DNA of 64,000 bases from Acinetobacter apis (GCF_900197575.1 NZ_FZLN01000001.1:620001-684000); one strand, 5' to 3'. Positions 27,470 through 39,511 are shown, numbered from the stretch's first letter. The notes: generated by a model not told the origin, from the sequence alone. Program-made: numbers and translations.

Positions 27470-28123
27470 TTAAGCCGCATGCTCTGGAATGCCGCTATGA
27501 AAGCGAAATAATGGGTCTTTACTCAAGATTAAATCTTTTTCAATGGCGCGAAAATGCTCAACTCGCTGCTGAATATCTTCTTTCGGATTTTTCATTTTTG
27601 CAGTGGTTGCAATGTCTGTTGCTAATTTTAAATAATCTTCAAAATGGCGAGATTCAGATTTTAATAAATACTGATAATAGCGCCCTAGCTCTTCATCCAC
27701 CAATGGTGCCAAAGCATGAAAGCGCTCACATGATCTCGCTTCAACAAATGCACCAATCACCAATACATCAACCAATCCTTCAGGTTCATATGTACGTATT
27801 TCTTTTCTGAGCCCACCTGCATAACGACCAGCACTTAATGCCTGCCAAGCTTGCCCTCTTTTTTTCATCAAGTTGAGGACTTGCTCATAATGCAGCATCT
27901 CTTCACGGACAAGCTGTGCTAGTCTGACTTGTAAATCCTCAAAAAAACTATAGCGAAACATTAAATTCATCGCTGTGCTTGCTGCTTTTTTTTCACAGTT
28001 GGCATGATCTTGCATCAAAATATCTAAGTGATTGACTGCTTCATTGAGCCATTCTTTCGGTGTTGTGCATCCTAAAAATTGGATGACAGGCACCATCAAT
28101 TGATTGTAATCTGTTTGGACCAT
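27470..28123 (-). CDS. miaE: tRNA-(ms2io6A)-hydroxylase
   Basis: Ferritin-like di-iron monooxygenase that hydroxylates 2-methylthio-isopentenyl-adenosine at A37 of tRNA. Di-iron ligands are visible in REEMLHYEQVL, FVEARSCERFH and KSESRHFEDYL. 217 residues fits the Moraxellaceae/Pseudomonas form, which is shorter than the Salmonella one. It starts 1 base after the pdxJ stop, so it ends a long operon of translation-related genes. Confidence 0.93.
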   Translation of the reverse strand: MVQTDYNQLMVPVIQFLGCTTPKEWLNEAVNHLDILMQDHANCEKKAASTAMNLMFRYSFFEDLQVRLAQLVREEMLHYEQVLNLMKKRGQAWQALSAGRYAGGLRKEIRTYEPEGLVDVLVIGAFVEARSCERFHALAPLVDEELGRYYQYLLKSESRHFEDYLKLATDIATTAKMKNPKEDIQQRVEHFRAIEKDLILSKDPLFRFHSGIPEHAA

Positions 28124-28124
28124 C

Positions 28125-28847
28125 TTATCTCTCAGCCACCATCGCTGCTTTCATTTGTTTTACTGCATCAGACAAACCGACAAAAACACTGTCTGCTATG
28201 ATGGCATGTCCAATGTTAAGTTCATGCATTTCAGGAATTCGTGCAATTGCTGCGACATTTGATAAATTTAAACCATGTCCTGCATTCACGACCAAACCAC
28301 GCTCATGTGCATAACGAGCTGCATCTTGAATTCGTTGTAACTCATCATGCTGTGCCTGTGCACTGGCTTCTGCATAAGCCCCTGTATGCAACTCAATCGT
28401 TTGTGCCCCACATTGTACAGCGGCATCAATTTGTGCAAGATCAGGATCAATAAACAAAGAAACATCACAGCCAATTTGAATAAGCGTTTGAGTTGCTTGC
28501 TTAATCTTTTCAAGTTGTCCGACTACATCTAAGCCACCTTCAGTGGTGAGTTCTTCACGACGCTCAGGTACAAAACAAATGTGCTCAGGTTTAATTTCTT
28601 GTGCAAAAGTCACCATTTCGTCTGTGACAGCAATTTCTAGATTCATACGAGTTTTTAACACTGGGCGCATGCGTCGTACATCATCATCTTGAATATGTCG
28701 ACGATCTTCTCGCAAGTGTAAAGTGATCCCTTCTGCCCCTGCTGCTTCACAAATCAAAGCAGCTTGAACAGGATCTGGATATGTTGTGCCGCGTGCTTGT
28801 CTTAACGTAGCAACATGATCAATATTCACACCGAGTAAAATCGACAT
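28125..28847 (-). CDS. pdxJ: Pyridoxine 5'-phosphate synthase
   Basis: TIM-barrel enzyme that closes the pyridoxine ring from 1-deoxyxylulose 5-phosphate and 3-amino-2-oxopropyl phosphate. The conserved N-terminus [33 protein letters not shown] (catalytic His region), [15 protein letters not shown] and [12 protein letters not shown] are all present. I start at MSILLG, preceded by AGGA, giving 240 residues; the longer frame runs into recO. It is 10 bases after recO, the usual pair in proteobacteria. Confidence 0.97.
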   Translation of the reverse strand: MSILLGVNIDHVATLRQARGTTYPDPVQAALICEAAGAEGITLHLREDRRHIQDDDVRRMRPVLKTRMNLEIAVTDEMVTFAQEIKPEHICFVPERREELTTEGGLDVVGQLEKIKQATQTLIQIGCDVSLFIDPDLAQIDAAVQCGAQTIELHTGAYAEASAQAQHDELQRIQDAARYAHERGLVVNAGHGLNLSNVAAIARIPEMHELNIGHAIIADSVFVGLSDAVKQMKAAMVAER

Positions 28848-28857
28848 TTTATTTTTC

Positions 28858-29565
28858 CTATATGATTTTGGTTTGATGATGTTGTATCCAAAGCTGCCTA
28901 CTTTTGAGCTGACGATCGCCAAGCAGTGCCGAAATAATTTGTCGGTACAGCTTACCTAGCATATTAAGCTGTTCCAAGTTTAAATCGCTTTGTATATCGA
29001 TATAATGCATTGCCAATATATCAGATCCAGCGAAGGCATTCGTATGCTTTTGCGGGTAAAAACCTTTTCCCATTTCAAATAAATACACTATATTAGGATC
29101 AATTGCTTGACCTTGATGATCCACTGAAAAATCAATTTCATAACCAAGTTCTGTAAACAACACATGTTCAAATTGGCGCAACAGTTGTTTTAAAAACAAT
29201 GGGGCTTCAAGATGTGATGCTAAATATTGTAATTGATGAATAGTATAATGATATTTTTGATATGTTTTTGGATATGGGTCTTCTAAAACGCACAGTTTTA
29301 ACAACAGCTCATTTAAATAGAAACCACAAAATAGCGCATTGCCTTGCAAAAACAGAGGCTGCTGATCAATTTCAACTTTAGAAAAGCTCTTTAATTCAGA
29401 GCGTCCTGATGCTTGTAATTGCACAGGTTGAAATAAAGGTGGGATGGATTGACGTAATACACCGTCAATCCGACCATATTCGACACTAAAAAAATGCACA
29501 ATATGGCTGCGCTCACGATATTTGCGAGCATGGATCAAATAACCATGCAGAATTTCGTTACGCAT
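28858..29565 (-). CDS. recO: DNA repair protein RecO
   Basis: RecFOR pathway mediator that loads RecA on SSB-covered single-stranded DNA. An N-terminal OB-fold ([20 protein letters not shown]) is followed by a helical domain ([22 protein letters not shown]). 235 residues is typical, and it lacks the zinc cysteines found in some Gram-positive forms. The start ATG overlaps the stop of the small lipoprotein gene by one base (TAATG), so it is translationally coupled. Confidence 0.95.
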   Translation of the reverse strand: MRNEILHGYLIHARKYRERSHIVHFFSVEYGRIDGVLRQSIPPLFQPVQLQASGRSELKSFSKVEIDQQPLFLQGNALFCGFYLNELLLKLCVLEDPYPKTYQKYHYTIHQLQYLASHLEAPLFLKQLLRQFEHVLFTELGYEIDFSVDHQGQAIDPNIVYLFEMGKGFYPQKHTNAFAGSDILAMHYIDIQSDLNLEQLNMLGKLYRQIISALLGDRQLKSRQLWIQHHQTKII

Positions 29566-29747
29566 TAGTCATCTTTCGATTTTTTATCGTCATCACCATC
29601 AGGAATAACCGCACCAACCACAGCAGCCGTTCCCTTTACCACGCCTTTAGTGGCTTTATACGCCACTTTGACAGGAAATGTCACAACACTGGTAATACAT
29701 CCTTGTAGCATCAACATTGCTGCTAAAACACATATTAATTTTGTCAT
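29565..29747 (-). CDS. Small lipoprotein between era and recO
   Basis: A 60-residue protein with lipobox MLMLQGC after MTKLICVLAA, then a short mature part VVTFPVKVAYKATKGVVKGT and an acidic-basic tail DGDDDKKSKDD. I believe this is the small Acinetobacter lipoprotein RefSeq calls the NF038104 family, but that is from memory. It lies 19 bases after era and overlaps recO by one base. Its function is unknown. The glycine/alanine/valine-rich middle may associate with membrane. Confidence 0.8.
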   Translation of the reverse strand: MTKLICVLAAMLMLQGCITSVVTFPVKVAYKATKGVVKGTAAVVGAVIPDGDDDKKSKDD

Positions 29748-29766
29748 GACATTTTGCCTTTTATTT

Positions 29767-30795
29767 TTAAATATCGCTATAACCTAAGCTTTTAAGTGCA
29801 CGCTCATCATCAGACCAGCCGCCTTTGACTTTGACCCATAACGTTAACATCACTTTATGTTCAAACATTTTTTCCATGTCAATTCGTGCTTCCATGCCGA
29901 TTTTTTTCAGCTTAGCACCTTTATCACCAATGACAATGGCTTTTTGACCAATTCGATCAACAAAAATTGTGGCATCAATATACATACAGGCAGGTTTAAC
30001 TTTACCTGTTTTTTCCTTGATGACTGCTTCTTCTGTTTTGAATGATTCAATTTGCACCGTTAAATCATAAGGCAACTCTTCACCAAGCTGACGCATGATT
30101 TTTTCACGAATAATTTCACTGGCCAAGAAACGTTCTGAACGGTCCGTGATTTGGTCAAATGAATATAACGGTGGCGCAAAAGGAAGATATTTTTCAATCG
30201 ATTGTCTTAAGTGATCTAGATTCGCACCACGAAGTGCAGATACAGGTACAATCTCAACAAAGTTCATGAGCTTGGTGCGCTCTTTGATAAGCGGCAATAA
30301 CGCTTTTTTGTCTTCTAATGTGTCAATTTTATTGATCACTAAAATCACTGGCATTTCAGCATGCGCAAGCTTTTCTAACACCAAGTCATCGTTTTGGGTC
30401 CACTTCTGCCCATCAATAACAAATAAGACTAAATTGACATCACGCAATGCAGAATATGCTGCACGGTTCATCATCTTATTCATGACACGCACTTCTTTTT
30501 TGTGCATGCCTGGTGTGTCTACATATACCGCTTGCGATTTTTCACGACTATCAATACCTACGATTTTATGACGCGTCGTTTGTGGTTTACGTGATGTAAT
30601 AGAAAGCTTTTGACCCAATAAATGGTTCATTAAAGTTGATTTACCAACATTGGGACGACCCACAATTGCAACAAACCCACTTTTAAAATCTGAAGGAATT
30701 TGAATATTTTGCGCGCTAAAAAACTGATCGACTAGATCATTTTTTTCAGGCTGTGCATTGTTATCATCATGTGTTTGATCGGATGACATAGTCAT
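29767..30795 (-). CDS. era: GTPase Era
   Basis: Essential GTPase that binds 16S rRNA and aids 30S assembly. [20 protein letters not shown] (G1), [13 protein letters not shown] (G2), DTPGMH (G3), NKID (G4) and SALRG (G5) are followed by a KH domain ([20 protein letters not shown]). At 342 residues it has about 35 extra N-terminal residues rich in D/N/Q ahead of [11 protein letters not shown]. The ATG overlaps the rnc stop as ATGA, the classical rnc-era coupling. Confidence 0.97.
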   Translation of the reverse strand: MTMSSDQTHDDNNAQPEKNDLVDQFFSAQNIQIPSDFKSGFVAIVGRPNVGKSTLMNHLLGQKLSITSRKPQTTRHKIVGIDSREKSQAVYVDTPGMHKKEVRVMNKMMNRAAYSALRDVNLVLFVIDGQKWTQNDDLVLEKLAHAEMPVILVINKIDTLEDKKALLPLIKERTKLMNFVEIVPVSALRGANLDHLRQSIEKYLPFAPPLYSFDQITDRSERFLASEIIREKIMRQLGEELPYDLTVQIESFKTEEAVIKEKTGKVKPACMYIDATIFVDRIGQKAIVIGDKGAKLKKIGMEARIDMEKMFEHKVMLTLWVKVKGGWSDDERALKSLGYSDI

Positions 30796-31493
30796 GCAGT
30801 TTTTTGCTCCAATAATTTTAAAATTTCAGCTGCAGCTGCTTGTTCAGCAAATCTTCGGCTGCTTCCTTCGCCTAATACACGCGGAAAATCAATAATATGA
30901 CAAACTACTTGGAAATGCTGATTTGGAGCATCACCTTGAATGTCTGTCACTTCATACATTGGCAGAGGTTTTTTTCTTGCCTGCAAGTATTCTTGCAATC
31001 TTGATTTTGGATCTTTTAGTTGATCCGTTGGTTCAATATGACCTAAATATGGGGTATACCACTTTAAAACAATATCTTTTACAAAATCTAAGCTACCGCA
31101 ATCTAAATAAATTGCACCAATAATTGCTTCTACAGTGTCTGCTAAAATGGACTCACGGTGATGACCACCTGATTTTAGCTCGCCAGTACTCATAATCAAA
31201 TGATGACTTAACTTTAAATCATTGGCAATTCTGCCAAGCGCCTCTTGTCTCACTAGGCTTGCACGCATGCGGGTAAGCCTACCCTCGTTTTCATGAGGAT
31301 ATGAATGATACAAATAATTGGCGACGATCATTCCTAAAATTGAATCACCTAGAAACTCTAAGCGTTCATAATTATATCGGTGGCTCACAGATCGGTGTGT
31401 TAAAGCAAGGTGCAGTAATTCAGCATCTTTAAACTCATAGCCAATTTGTATAGCTAAGCGCTGGCTGCTTAACTTGGACTGTCCTTTGATCAA
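30792..31493 (-). CDS. rnc: Ribonuclease III
   Basis: Double-strand-specific RNase for rRNA and mRNA processing. The signature [20 protein letters not shown] and the second catalytic site [15 protein letters not shown] are intact, followed by a dsRNA-binding domain ([43 protein letters not shown]). 233 residues is normal. It heads the rnc-era-lipoprotein-recO-pdxJ-miaE run and, unusually, is separated from lepB by a terminator. Confidence 0.97.
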   Translation of the reverse strand: MIKGQSKLSSQRLAIQIGYEFKDAELLHLALTHRSVSHRYNYERLEFLGDSILGMIVANYLYHSYPHENEGRLTRMRASLVRQEALGRIANDLKLSHHLIMSTGELKSGGHHRESILADTVEAIIGAIYLDCGSLDFVKDIVLKWYTPYLGHIEPTDQLKDPKSRLQEYLQARKKPLPMYEVTDIQGDAPNQHFQVVCHIIDFPRVLGEGSSRRFAEQAAAAEILKLLEQKTA

Positions 31494-31543
31494 AACTCTT
31501 CTCGAAGGTAAAAACTACATCATTATTTAAAAGGATTACCCAT

Positions 31544-31549
31544 ATTATA
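31544..31549 (-). promoter_or_regulatory. Possible -10 element for the rnc operon
   Basis: A perfect TATAAT on the minus strand, 50 bases before the rnc start. No good -35 box is seen at the proper distance, so this is tentative. A separate promoter is expected because lepB ends at a terminator. Confidence 0.35.
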
Positions 31550-31610
31550 TACAAAATCAAATATGAGTAGCGTGAAGATTGGGTTGTACAGCATCATCTT
31601 ATAAAAAACT

Positions 31611-31633
31611 AATTTCTTACTGTGTAAGAAATT
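31611..31633. repeat. 10-bp palindromic repeat upstream of rnc
   Basis: AATTTCTTAC (31611-31620), loop TGT, GTAAGAAATT (31624-31633), perfect. It lies about 120 bases before the rnc start and 54 bases beyond the lepB terminator. It could be a regulator site or an RNA hairpin; no T-run follows. Confidence 0.65.
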
Positions 31634-31686
31634 GTAGAACATTTTTTAAGAACAAATGATGACATCAAACTTCATTTTACGATAAC

Positions 31687-31720
31687 AAATGAAGGTCATG
31701 CTTACGCCTGACCTTCATTT
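31687..31720 (-). terminator. Terminator after lepB
   Basis: AAATGAAGGTCA (31687-31698) and TGACCTTCATTT (31709-31720) form a perfect 12-bp stem with a 10-base loop, 54 bases past the lepB stop. Confidence 0.85.
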
Positions 31721-31773
31721 AAATATGTTTCATGGTTATTTTAACATGCTTTTCATCATAAAATCCGACCGAA

Positions 31774-32640
31774 TTAGTCAATTTTACCATTTCGGCTAAA
31801 GCTTGGGATCTTCAGACCCGGCTCTTTATGCATCCAAATATAAAACGCACGGCCTGTTAGATTTTCTTCAGGTACAAAGCCCCAAAAACGACCATCTGAG
31901 CTTTCGTCACGGTTATCACCCATGGCAAAGTAATGCCCAGCTGGGACTGTCACATCCCAATCACTGCCATTTGAGTGTAAAAAGACTTGACTGTCTTTAG
32001 CCACAAATGGAATTAATGATGGATTATTGGTGCTCATTGCATAATTATACTGTTCAATCACTGGATTGCGGTCTTGTAAATGGCGCACCAAATGTTTGTG
32101 TTCACCTAATGTTTCTAACGTATAGTTTGCTTTAAATGACGATTGACTGTCTTTTTCACGATTAAAGTCAGTCGCCACAGATGCTATACGCTGACCGTTA
32201 ATAATCAAAACACCTGATTGGTATTGGATATGATCACCAGGTAAACCAACCACACGTTTAATATAACTCACGCTTGGTTGTAATGGGTAGCGAAATACAA
32301 TAACCTCGCCACGCTTAGGCTCACCAATATCAATGATTTTTTTATTCAGTGCAGGCAGTTTAATGCCATAATCAAACTTATTGACTAAGATAAAATCACC
32401 TGTCTCTAGAGTAGGTACCATGGAGTCAGATGGAATATTAAATGGTTCATATAAGAATGATCTGAGCACTAGAACAAACATAAGAACTGGCCAAAAATCA
32501 TAAGCCCATGCAATGATAAAGTTTTCGTTACCACGCCCTTTATTTTCACGCTGCTTGAAAATAAATTTATCAAGCAACCATATTGCAAATAAAATGAGTG
32601 CTGCAGGAACGAGCAATAAGTTTGTGAAATCAAAATCCAT
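31774..32640 (-). CDS. lepB: Signal peptidase I
   Basis: Cleaves Sec and Tat signal peptides at the periplasmic face of the inner membrane. Two N-terminal membrane segments (NLLLVPAALILFAIWLL; FWPVLMFVLVLRSFL) precede FNIPSDSMVPTLETGD, holding the catalytic serine, VSYIKRVVGLPGD with the lysine, and FAMGDNRDESSDGRFWGFV (box E). 288 residues is usual. It lies 14 bases after lepA, in the conserved lepA-lepB order. Confidence 0.97.
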   Translation of the reverse strand: MDFDFTNLLLVPAALILFAIWLLDKFIFKQRENKGRGNENFIIAWAYDFWPVLMFVLVLRSFLYEPFNIPSDSMVPTLETGDFILVNKFDYGIKLPALNKKIIDIGEPKRGEVIVFRYPLQPSVSYIKRVVGLPGDHIQYQSGVLIINGQRIASVATDFNREKDSQSSFKANYTLETLGEHKHLVRHLQDRNPVIEQYNYAMSTNNPSLIPFVAKDSQVFLHSNGSDWDVTVPAGHYFAMGDNRDESSDGRFWGFVPEENLTGRAFYIWMHKEPGLKIPSFSRNGKID

Positions 32641-32654
32641 GGGCTTTCTACACC

Positions 32655-34475
32655 TTATTTTTTATCAATTTGTAATGCTGCAAGGAAGGCCTCTTGTGGT
32701 ACTTCCACATTACCCACCTGCTTCATTCGTTTTTTACCTTCTTTCTGTTTAGAAAGTAATTTCTTCTTCCGTGATACATCGCCGCCATAACATTTTGCTA
32801 GAACGTTTTTACGCATTGCTTTTACAGTGGAACGCGCAATAATTTGTGCTCCAATCGCAGCTTGAATTGCAACATCAAACATTTGTCTTGGAATCAGTTC
32901 TTTCATTTTTTCGACAAGCGCATTACCACGATGGCGAGATTCATCGCGATGACAAATCATGGCTAAAGCATCCACTTTATCGCCATTGATTAATACATCA
33001 ACCTTAACGAGGTTTGAGCTTTGAAAGCCAGTGAAGCTATAGTCTAATGATGCAAAACCACGTGAACATGACTTTAATCGATCAAAGAAATCCATGACCA
33101 CTTCTGCCATTGGAATATCAAATACAATCGAAACTTGGTTACCTAAAAACTTCATGTCTTTTTGTACACCACGGCGTTCAATTGCAAGCGTAATGACGTT
33201 ACCTAAATATTCTTTTGGCACTAAAATATGGCATTCTGCAATTGGCTCTCTTAAATCTTCAACCAAACTGCCATCTAACATTTTTGATGGACTGTCAATA
33301 TAAACTGTTTCACCTTTTTTAGTGACAGCTTCATAAATCACAGTAGGTGCAGATGTGATGAGATCTAAATTGTATTCACGCTCTAAACGTTCTTGCACAA
33401 TTTCCATGTGAAGCATGCCTAAGAAGCCACAGCGGAAACCAAAACCAAGCGCATCAGAACTTTCAGGTTCGAAGAATAATGCAGAGTCGTTAATTTGTAG
33501 TTTTTGTAGTGCTTCACGAAATGGTTCGAAGTCACTGGCATCAATTGGGAATAAGCCTGCATATACCTGTGGCTTGACCTTTTTAAACCCAGGTAATGAC
33601 GCAACTTCAGGTGTATTCACCAATGTAATGGTATCACCCACTGGCGCACCAAAGATATTTTTGATCCCAGCAATAATAAAGCCGACTTCACCTGCTTCAA
33701 GTGCTCCAGTCTCTGTATGCTTTGGACTAAACACACCTACTGAAGTAATCACATGTGAGTTACCCGTCGACTTAACCAGCATTTTATCGCCTTTTTGTAC
33801 ACGACCATGCTTAATACGCACAAGCGATACAACGCCAAGATAGTTATCAAACCATGAGTCGACAATCAATGCTTGTAATGATGCATCACGATCACCTTCT
33901 GGCGCAGGAATAACTTCAACGAGGCGTTCTAATACACCTTCAACACCTAAACCTGTTTTTGCAGAACATGTCGGTGCATCAACCGCTTCAATGCCAATAA
34001 TCTCTTCAATTTCTTGAATCACACGTTCAGGTTCAGCCTGAGGCAAATCAATTTTATTTAAAATTGGCAGTACTTCTAGGCCCTGATCAATTGCGGTATA
34101 GCAGTTTGCAACAGATTGCGCTTCGACGCCTTGAGCTGCATCGACAACCAACAAAGCCCCTTCACAAGCTGCAAGTGAGCGCGAGACCTCATAAGAGAAG
34201 TCGACGTGCCCCGGAGTATCAATAAAGTTTAATTGATACTCTTCTCCATTGGGATGCGTGTAATACAAGGTCACTGACGCTGCTTTGATGGTAATACCAC
34301 GCTCACGCTCAATATCCATTGAATCTAAGAATTGCGCTTGCATTTCACGATCTTGCAAGGCACCACACATTTGAATAAAACGATCTGCTAAGGTCGATTT
34401 ACCATGGTCAATATGCGCAATAATTGAAAAGTTACGGATATTATTGATATTGACAGACTTTTTTGCTACAGCCAT
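32655..34475 (-). CDS. lepA: Elongation factor 4
   Basis: Ribosome-binding translational GTPase, implicated in initiation and back-translocation. G1 is [15 protein letters not shown]2 [11 protein letters not shown]3 [16 protein letters not shown] and G4 NKIDLP; the LepA-specific C-terminal domain contains [25 protein letters not shown] start at MAVAKKSV, giving 606 residues, slightly above the 599 of E. coli; 8 upstream codons are unlikely. It heads lepA-lepB. Confidence 0.97.
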   Translation of the reverse strand: MAVAKKSVNINNIRNFSIIAHIDHGKSTLADRFIQMCGALQDREMQAQFLDSMDIERERGITIKAASVTLYYTHPNGEEYQLNFIDTPGHVDFSYEVSRSLAACEGALLVVDAAQGVEAQSVANCYTAIDQGLEVLPILNKIDLPQAEPERVIQEIEEIIGIEAVDAPTCSAKTGLGVEGVLERLVEVIPAPEGDRDASLQALIVDSWFDNYLGVVSLVRIKHGRVQKGDKMLVKSTGNSHVITSVGVFSPKHTETGALEAGEVGFIIAGIKNIFGAPVGDTITLVNTPEVASLPGFKKVKPQVYAGLFPIDASDFEPFREALQKLQINDSALFFEPESSDALGFGFRCGFLGMLHMEIVQERLEREYNLDLITSAPTVIYEAVTKKGETVYIDSPSKMLDGSLVEDLREPIAECHILVPKEYLGNVITLAIERRGVQKDMKFLGNQVSIVFDIPMAEVVMDFFDRLKSCSRGFASLDYSFTGFQSSNLVKVDVLINGDKVDALAMICHRDESRHRGNALVEKMKELIPRQMFDVAIQAAIGAQIIARSTVKAMRKNVLAKCYGGDVSRKKKLLSKQKEGKKRMKQVGNVEVPQEAFLAALQIDKK

Positions 34476-34694
34476 AAAAAACTCAAATACGATGTACACA
34501 CTGATGTACTGAAAAATTCAGAGTACCTTCGTCGTGTATAAATTGGAATACATTAATTGTCGCACAGTATAAAGCATCACTGTTTAAAAACACATTATTT
34601 GTGAGAAATTTGTTTGACATGCCTTTGGTTTAACGATAGCACAGTTATGCTTAGGCTATTTAAACAACCTACTAAAGATAAACAAAACAGTCGA

Positions 34695-35336
34695 TTAAAC
34701 CTCTAAAACAGGCTCTGTCACGAGAATAGGTAGTTTTGTATCACGACCGACCAAATAAGCACAATCTGCCAAGGCCAACATTTCTTGATCCTCAAAACTA
34801 TTGCCATAGGCATAAATCACATCATAATCGGATAAATTATACGCTTGTAAAATGCGTTTTTTCTTTTCAATACCACTACAATCTGCAGTGGCATAGTGCC
34901 CTGTAAACAGCCCTTTAGATACTTCAACATCAGTACAAATTAACTGCATTTTTAACAGTTCAGCCAAAGGTGTTAGGTAGATGTTTAAAGATGCAGACAC
35001 CAAAACCACATCATGTCCTAAAGCCTGATGTTGTCTGAGCTGTGCCAATAGTTTGGGGTCTAAATCTGCCAGCAAAGATATTGCATATTGAGCACCTGCT
35101 TGAGAAACATGTGCTTCTTTTTGCTGTGCAAACATCGCTTTAAACAACAGTTTGCGCATATCAGGCGGAGAATATAAACCTAAATAATACTTATTGATCC
35201 ATGGCAACAAAAAGACGCCTTTTTTTAATACATAACGGCGCCCCAATACATAAAAAACAAAGCCTGTAAAACTGTCTTTTAAATACAATGTGCCATCAAA
35301 ATCAAAAAAAGCGATGTTCTTTTTAACTGCTGCCAT
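34695..35336 (-). CDS. HAD-superfamily subfamily IB phosphatase
   Basis: Soluble hydrolase of 213 residues with motif I FFDFDGTLYLKDS (nucleophile Asp and DxDGT), motif II VLVSASLN, motif III lysine in CSGIEKKKRIL and motif IV YAYGNSFEDQEMLALADC. This is the SerB/IB type; the group includes phosphoserine phosphatase-like and lipid phosphate phosphatases. The substrate is unknown. It lies 17 bases after the DUF1615 lipoprotein gene, probably in one transcript. Confidence 0.85.
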   Translation of the reverse strand: MAAVKKNIAFFDFDGTLYLKDSFTGFVFYVLGRRYVLKKGVFLLPWINKYYLGLYSPPDMRKLLFKAMFAQQKEAHVSQAGAQYAISLLADLDPKLLAQLRQHQALGHDVVLVSASLNIYLTPLAELLKMQLICTDVEVSKGLFTGHYATADCSGIEKKKRILQAYNLSDYDVIYAYGNSFEDQEMLALADCAYLVGRDTKLPILVTEPVLEV

Positions 35337-35353
35337 GAATATCTAACCACACC

Positions 35354-36541
35354 TTATTTTGCTCGTCGCATACAAGATTCATATCGTGTATTCACTCTTG
35401 ATGCATACCAATTTGTATTGTAGTCACGGCTTAGTTTCGGCCCTGAAATGACCACTTGAGGCATAATAGCATATGCAAGCTTCTTACCGGTTTTTTCTAA
35501 ATACTGACTTTTAAGTGCAAGATACGTCTGTGTATTTTCAAAATCTACTTCTTTTTCCTTTTTCAAGTCTGAACGCACTTGTTTGGCTGTAATGACTACC
35601 CCGTTTTGTGCAAACAACTTGTTAATTGCAATTTCAGATTGACTTTTGGCTGACTGAACATCTTCATTTTTATTGTATAGCAACAGATCACCATCTAAAT
35701 CAAGCTTAGTTTCTGTTAATTTAGCCAATGCTTGTTGCACTGCTGCATTACGGCTTGAATACATCCCTGAGTTGTAATCCGCAAAGCGGTAAATTTGTTT
35801 GCTGTATTTTGCATCATACTGCATTAAACGGTGTATGCCGTAATATAAACCGCCGTTTTGGGTATATAGGTCATCACGAAGGTCATTAATATTTAAATTA
35901 TTGCGTTCATGTGCTTTCGCATAATGAATATGGACTTGCATCGAACCTAATGTATTAATTGGGTTCATCTTCTCTGCAATATCTTGCCCAACTAATCTTG
36001 CCGCATCTGTAAATGCGCTCACATGATAATGTTTAGTCATGTAATCAAAAATTTGACGATATAATACATCAAGGTCTTTTTCAGTTTTAACCTTTTTCAT
36101 TTGACTTAAATAACTGTTTTCTTTGCTAGGCTGTGTTTTCAACACATCTTGAAAATACTTAGCCACAGGTATGCCAAGGCGTTCGCCAAGTTTATCTGAA
36201 AATTTCTCTTCTAAGCGATTATTAACTTCTTCTACCGCTGTTCTGCCCAAATTCGGAACTTGTGGATTGGCTACAAAATTAGACTCTTGGTCAACCACAG
36301 CAATAATGGTGCAGACATTTTGCTTCGAACGCTCAATCTTCAATTCATCCATAATTTGCTGAATATCTTTTGCCCAAGACAAACGATTTTGCACCCTTGA
36401 TGGAATTAAATTTCTAATATTTTTTTCACCCAAGACAGGTGTATCATCTTTAGCCAATAAAGAATGATCTCCACATGCCGCCAGCCCTATCGCAAGGACC
36501 AAAACACTGGTCAAACGAGAAAAATAGAAACAGCTTTTCAT
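35354..36541 (-). CDS. DUF1615 family lipoprotein
   Basis: I start at MKSCFYFSRL because it gives a canonical lipoprotein signal with lipobox IGLAAC; the open frame extends 53 codons further upstream without family features. The mature protein of about 375 residues has LIPSRVQNRLSWAKDIQQIM, ICTIIAVVDQESNF-like sequence (an E-S motif reminiscent of lytic transglycosylases) and YNSGMYSSRNAAVQ. DUF1615 proteins are conserved in proteobacteria without a proven role; an activity on peptidoglycan is inferred from the VVDQESNF and FADYNSGMY motifs. Confidence 0.82.
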   Translation of the reverse strand: MKSCFYFSRLTSVLVLAIGLAACGDHSLLAKDDTPVLGEKNIRNLIPSRVQNRLSWAKDIQQIMDELKIERSKQNVCTIIAVVDQESNFVANPQVPNLGRTAVEEVNNRLEEKFSDKLGERLGIPVAKYFQDVLKTQPSKENSYLSQMKKVKTEKDLDVLYRQIFDYMTKHYHVSAFTDAARLVGQDIAEKMNPINTLGSMQVHIHYAKAHERNNLNINDLRDDLYTQNGGLYYGIHRLMQYDAKYSKQIYRFADYNSGMYSSRNAAVQQALAKLTETKLDLDGDLLLYNKNEDVQSAKSQSEIAINKLFAQNGVVITAKQVRSDLKKEKEVDFENTQTYLALKSQYLEKTGKKLAYAIMPQVVISGPKLSRDYNTNWYASRVNTRYESCMRRAK

Positions 36542-36717
36542 ACAAAGAAACTCAAAAAATAGTATAAGAAACAGGCAAGAGACTGGCCAGATGGCAGAAT
36601 TGTAGATGTTTTTAAGCAGGATGTATATGGATTTTGTCAAGCGTATCCAGCCTGACTGATTTATCAAATGGTTTATTTTGAGTATAATATAATACCGCAA
36701 GCCAATTTAGGTTTCAT

Positions 36718-36924
36718 ATGAAATTACACCTCTCCCCAACTGAACCTAAAATCTCAATTATTTCAACAGATCACAATGGAAATTCAAAAGAACAAGATGT
36801 CACTTATGACAGCTTACTGCTGACCAGCGCCTTAATTTCTATGTTTCATGATGGTTCAGTGACAGTCAATAGTACAGATGGCAAACCCATTTTTGATATG
36901 ACCATTACCTACCATGACAATTGA
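36718..36924 (+). CDS. Small hypothetical protein, 68 residues
   Basis: Cytoplasmic, beta-rich and slightly acidic (PKISIISTDHNG; DGSVTVNSTDGKPIFDMTITYHDN). TTTAGG lies ahead of the ATG. It faces away from the lipoprotein gene and ends at a strong hairpin shared with proB, which supports a real transcript. No family recognised. Confidence 0.6.
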   Translation: MKLHLSPTEPKISIISTDHNGNSKEQDVTYDSLLLTSALISMFHDGSVTVNSTDGKPIFDMTITYHDN

Positions 36925-36930
36925 TAAGAA

Positions 36931-36961
36931 AAGTAAGCGTTATTTTAAATAACGCTTACTT
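36931..36961. terminator. Bidirectional terminator between the 68-residue gene and proB
   Basis: Near-perfect palindrome: AAGTAAGCGTTATTT (36931-36945), centre T, AAATAACGCTTACTT (36947-36961). Confidence 0.88.
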
Positions 36962-36969
36962 TAATTTAA

Positions 36970-38112
36970 TTAATACAGCGCCATTTGATCGCGATGGATC
37001 ATTTCAAGTGACCCTACCACACCAAATGCACCCAATACTTGTTGTACTTTTTCAGTTGACAAGCCTTTAACCATATTGGCATAACGCGAACTGAAATTTA
37101 CACGCCCAACAGCCACGCGTAGTCCATGCTGATCGACACACTCAACAACATCACCACGTTCAAAATGGCCTTTAACCACTTGTACGCCCACAGGCAATAA
37201 ACTGCGATGTTGTTCTTTAATCGCTTTGATCGCACCTTGATCTAAAATCAAACTGCCTGCTGTTTGTAGGTGCGCAGCAAGCCATTGTTTTCTCGCTGTG
37301 ATTGGATCTTCATCCACGACAAATAGTGTGCCCAATGCTTCGCCTTGGATTAAACGTGATAACACATGGTCACTGTCACCGCTTGCGACAATAGTTGGAC
37401 AACCTGAACGTGCAGCTAACCGCGCAGCACGTACTTTGGTTACCATACCACCACGACCCAATGCACCACCGTCACCTGCCATTGCAAATAACTCATCATC
37501 TAGCGCAGGCACTGTTGACAAAAGCTCAGCATCAGGATGTGAGCGTGGATCTGCATTAAACATACCTTGCTGATCTGTTAAAATCACCAATAGATCAGCA
37601 TTAACCTGACCTGCAACCATTGCAGCTAAAGTGTCATTATCACCAAATTTAATTTCACGCGTTGACACCGTGTCATTTTCATTGATGACAGGAATCACTC
37701 GCCAATCGATTAAATGCTGCAAAGTATGGCTGGCATTTAAATAACGTTTGCGATCAGTTAAATCATCATGCGTCAACAGTACTTGAGCAGATTGAATCTG
37801 CTGTTCTGCTAAAATACTTGACCATGTTTGGATTAAACCCATTTGTCCAATCGCAGCACAGGCTTGTAAGCTTGGCAAATCATTTGGCCGTTCAGCCAAT
37901 TTCATTCGAACCACACCCTCAGCCACAGCACCTGAAGAAACTAAAATGATTTCTAAACCTGCATGGTGTAGTTGGCTGATTTGATGCGCCCAATGGGAAA
38001 TCGCATCTAAATCTAAGCCTTGTCCATTTGCTGTAAGCAATGACGAACCAATTTTCACTACAATGCGTTTACAATCATTGAATTGTCGATGTCCATTGAC
38101 GACCTTTACCAT
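36970..38112 (-). CDS. proB: Glutamate 5-kinase
   Basis: First step of proline synthesis: ATP-dependent phosphorylation of glutamate. The amino-acid kinase domain shows [31 protein letters not shown] and [13 protein letters not shown]; a C-terminal PUA domain is present ([21 protein letters not shown]). I start at MVKVVNG, which follows GAGGG, giving 380 residues. It lies 15 bases after obgE and is probably co-transcribed. Proline feedback acts on the kinase domain in homologues. Confidence 0.96.
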   Translation of the reverse strand: MVKVVNGHRQFNDCKRIVVKIGSSLLTANGQGLDLDAISHWAHQISQLHHAGLEIILVSSGAVAEGVVRMKLAERPNDLPSLQACAAIGQMGLIQTWSSILAEQQIQSAQVLLTHDDLTDRKRYLNASHTLQHLIDWRVIPVINENDTVSTREIKFGDNDTLAAMVAGQVNADLLVILTDQQGMFNADPRSHPDAELLSTVPALDDELFAMAGDGGALGRGGMVTKVRAARLAARSGCPTIVASGDSDHVLSRLIQGEALGTLFVVDEDPITARKQWLAAHLQTAGSLILDQGAIKAIKEQHRSLLPVGVQVVKGHFERGDVVECVDQHGLRVAVGRVNFSSRYANMVKGLSTEKVQQVLGAFGVVGSLEMIHRDQMALY

Positions 38113-38127
38113 ATTTCCCTCAAGCAC

Positions 38128-39354
<1,227 letters not shown>

Positions 39355-39511
39355 TCAAACCATTAATGGTGCATATTGTACCTTATTTCCGCCTGATTGA
39401 TATGCTCATTTATTTTATATCCATCATCATGCGCCAATTTAAAGCAAAATTGCTGCATATTCATGCCACTTGGTCATCAATTATTGATAGGACAATACGC
39501 AACATTTTAAG

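Noticed and set aside
27281..27511. 76-codon open frame covering tRNA-Asn
   Set aside because: It is a translation of the tRNA gene and its terminator; the tRNA cloverleaf explains the sequence.
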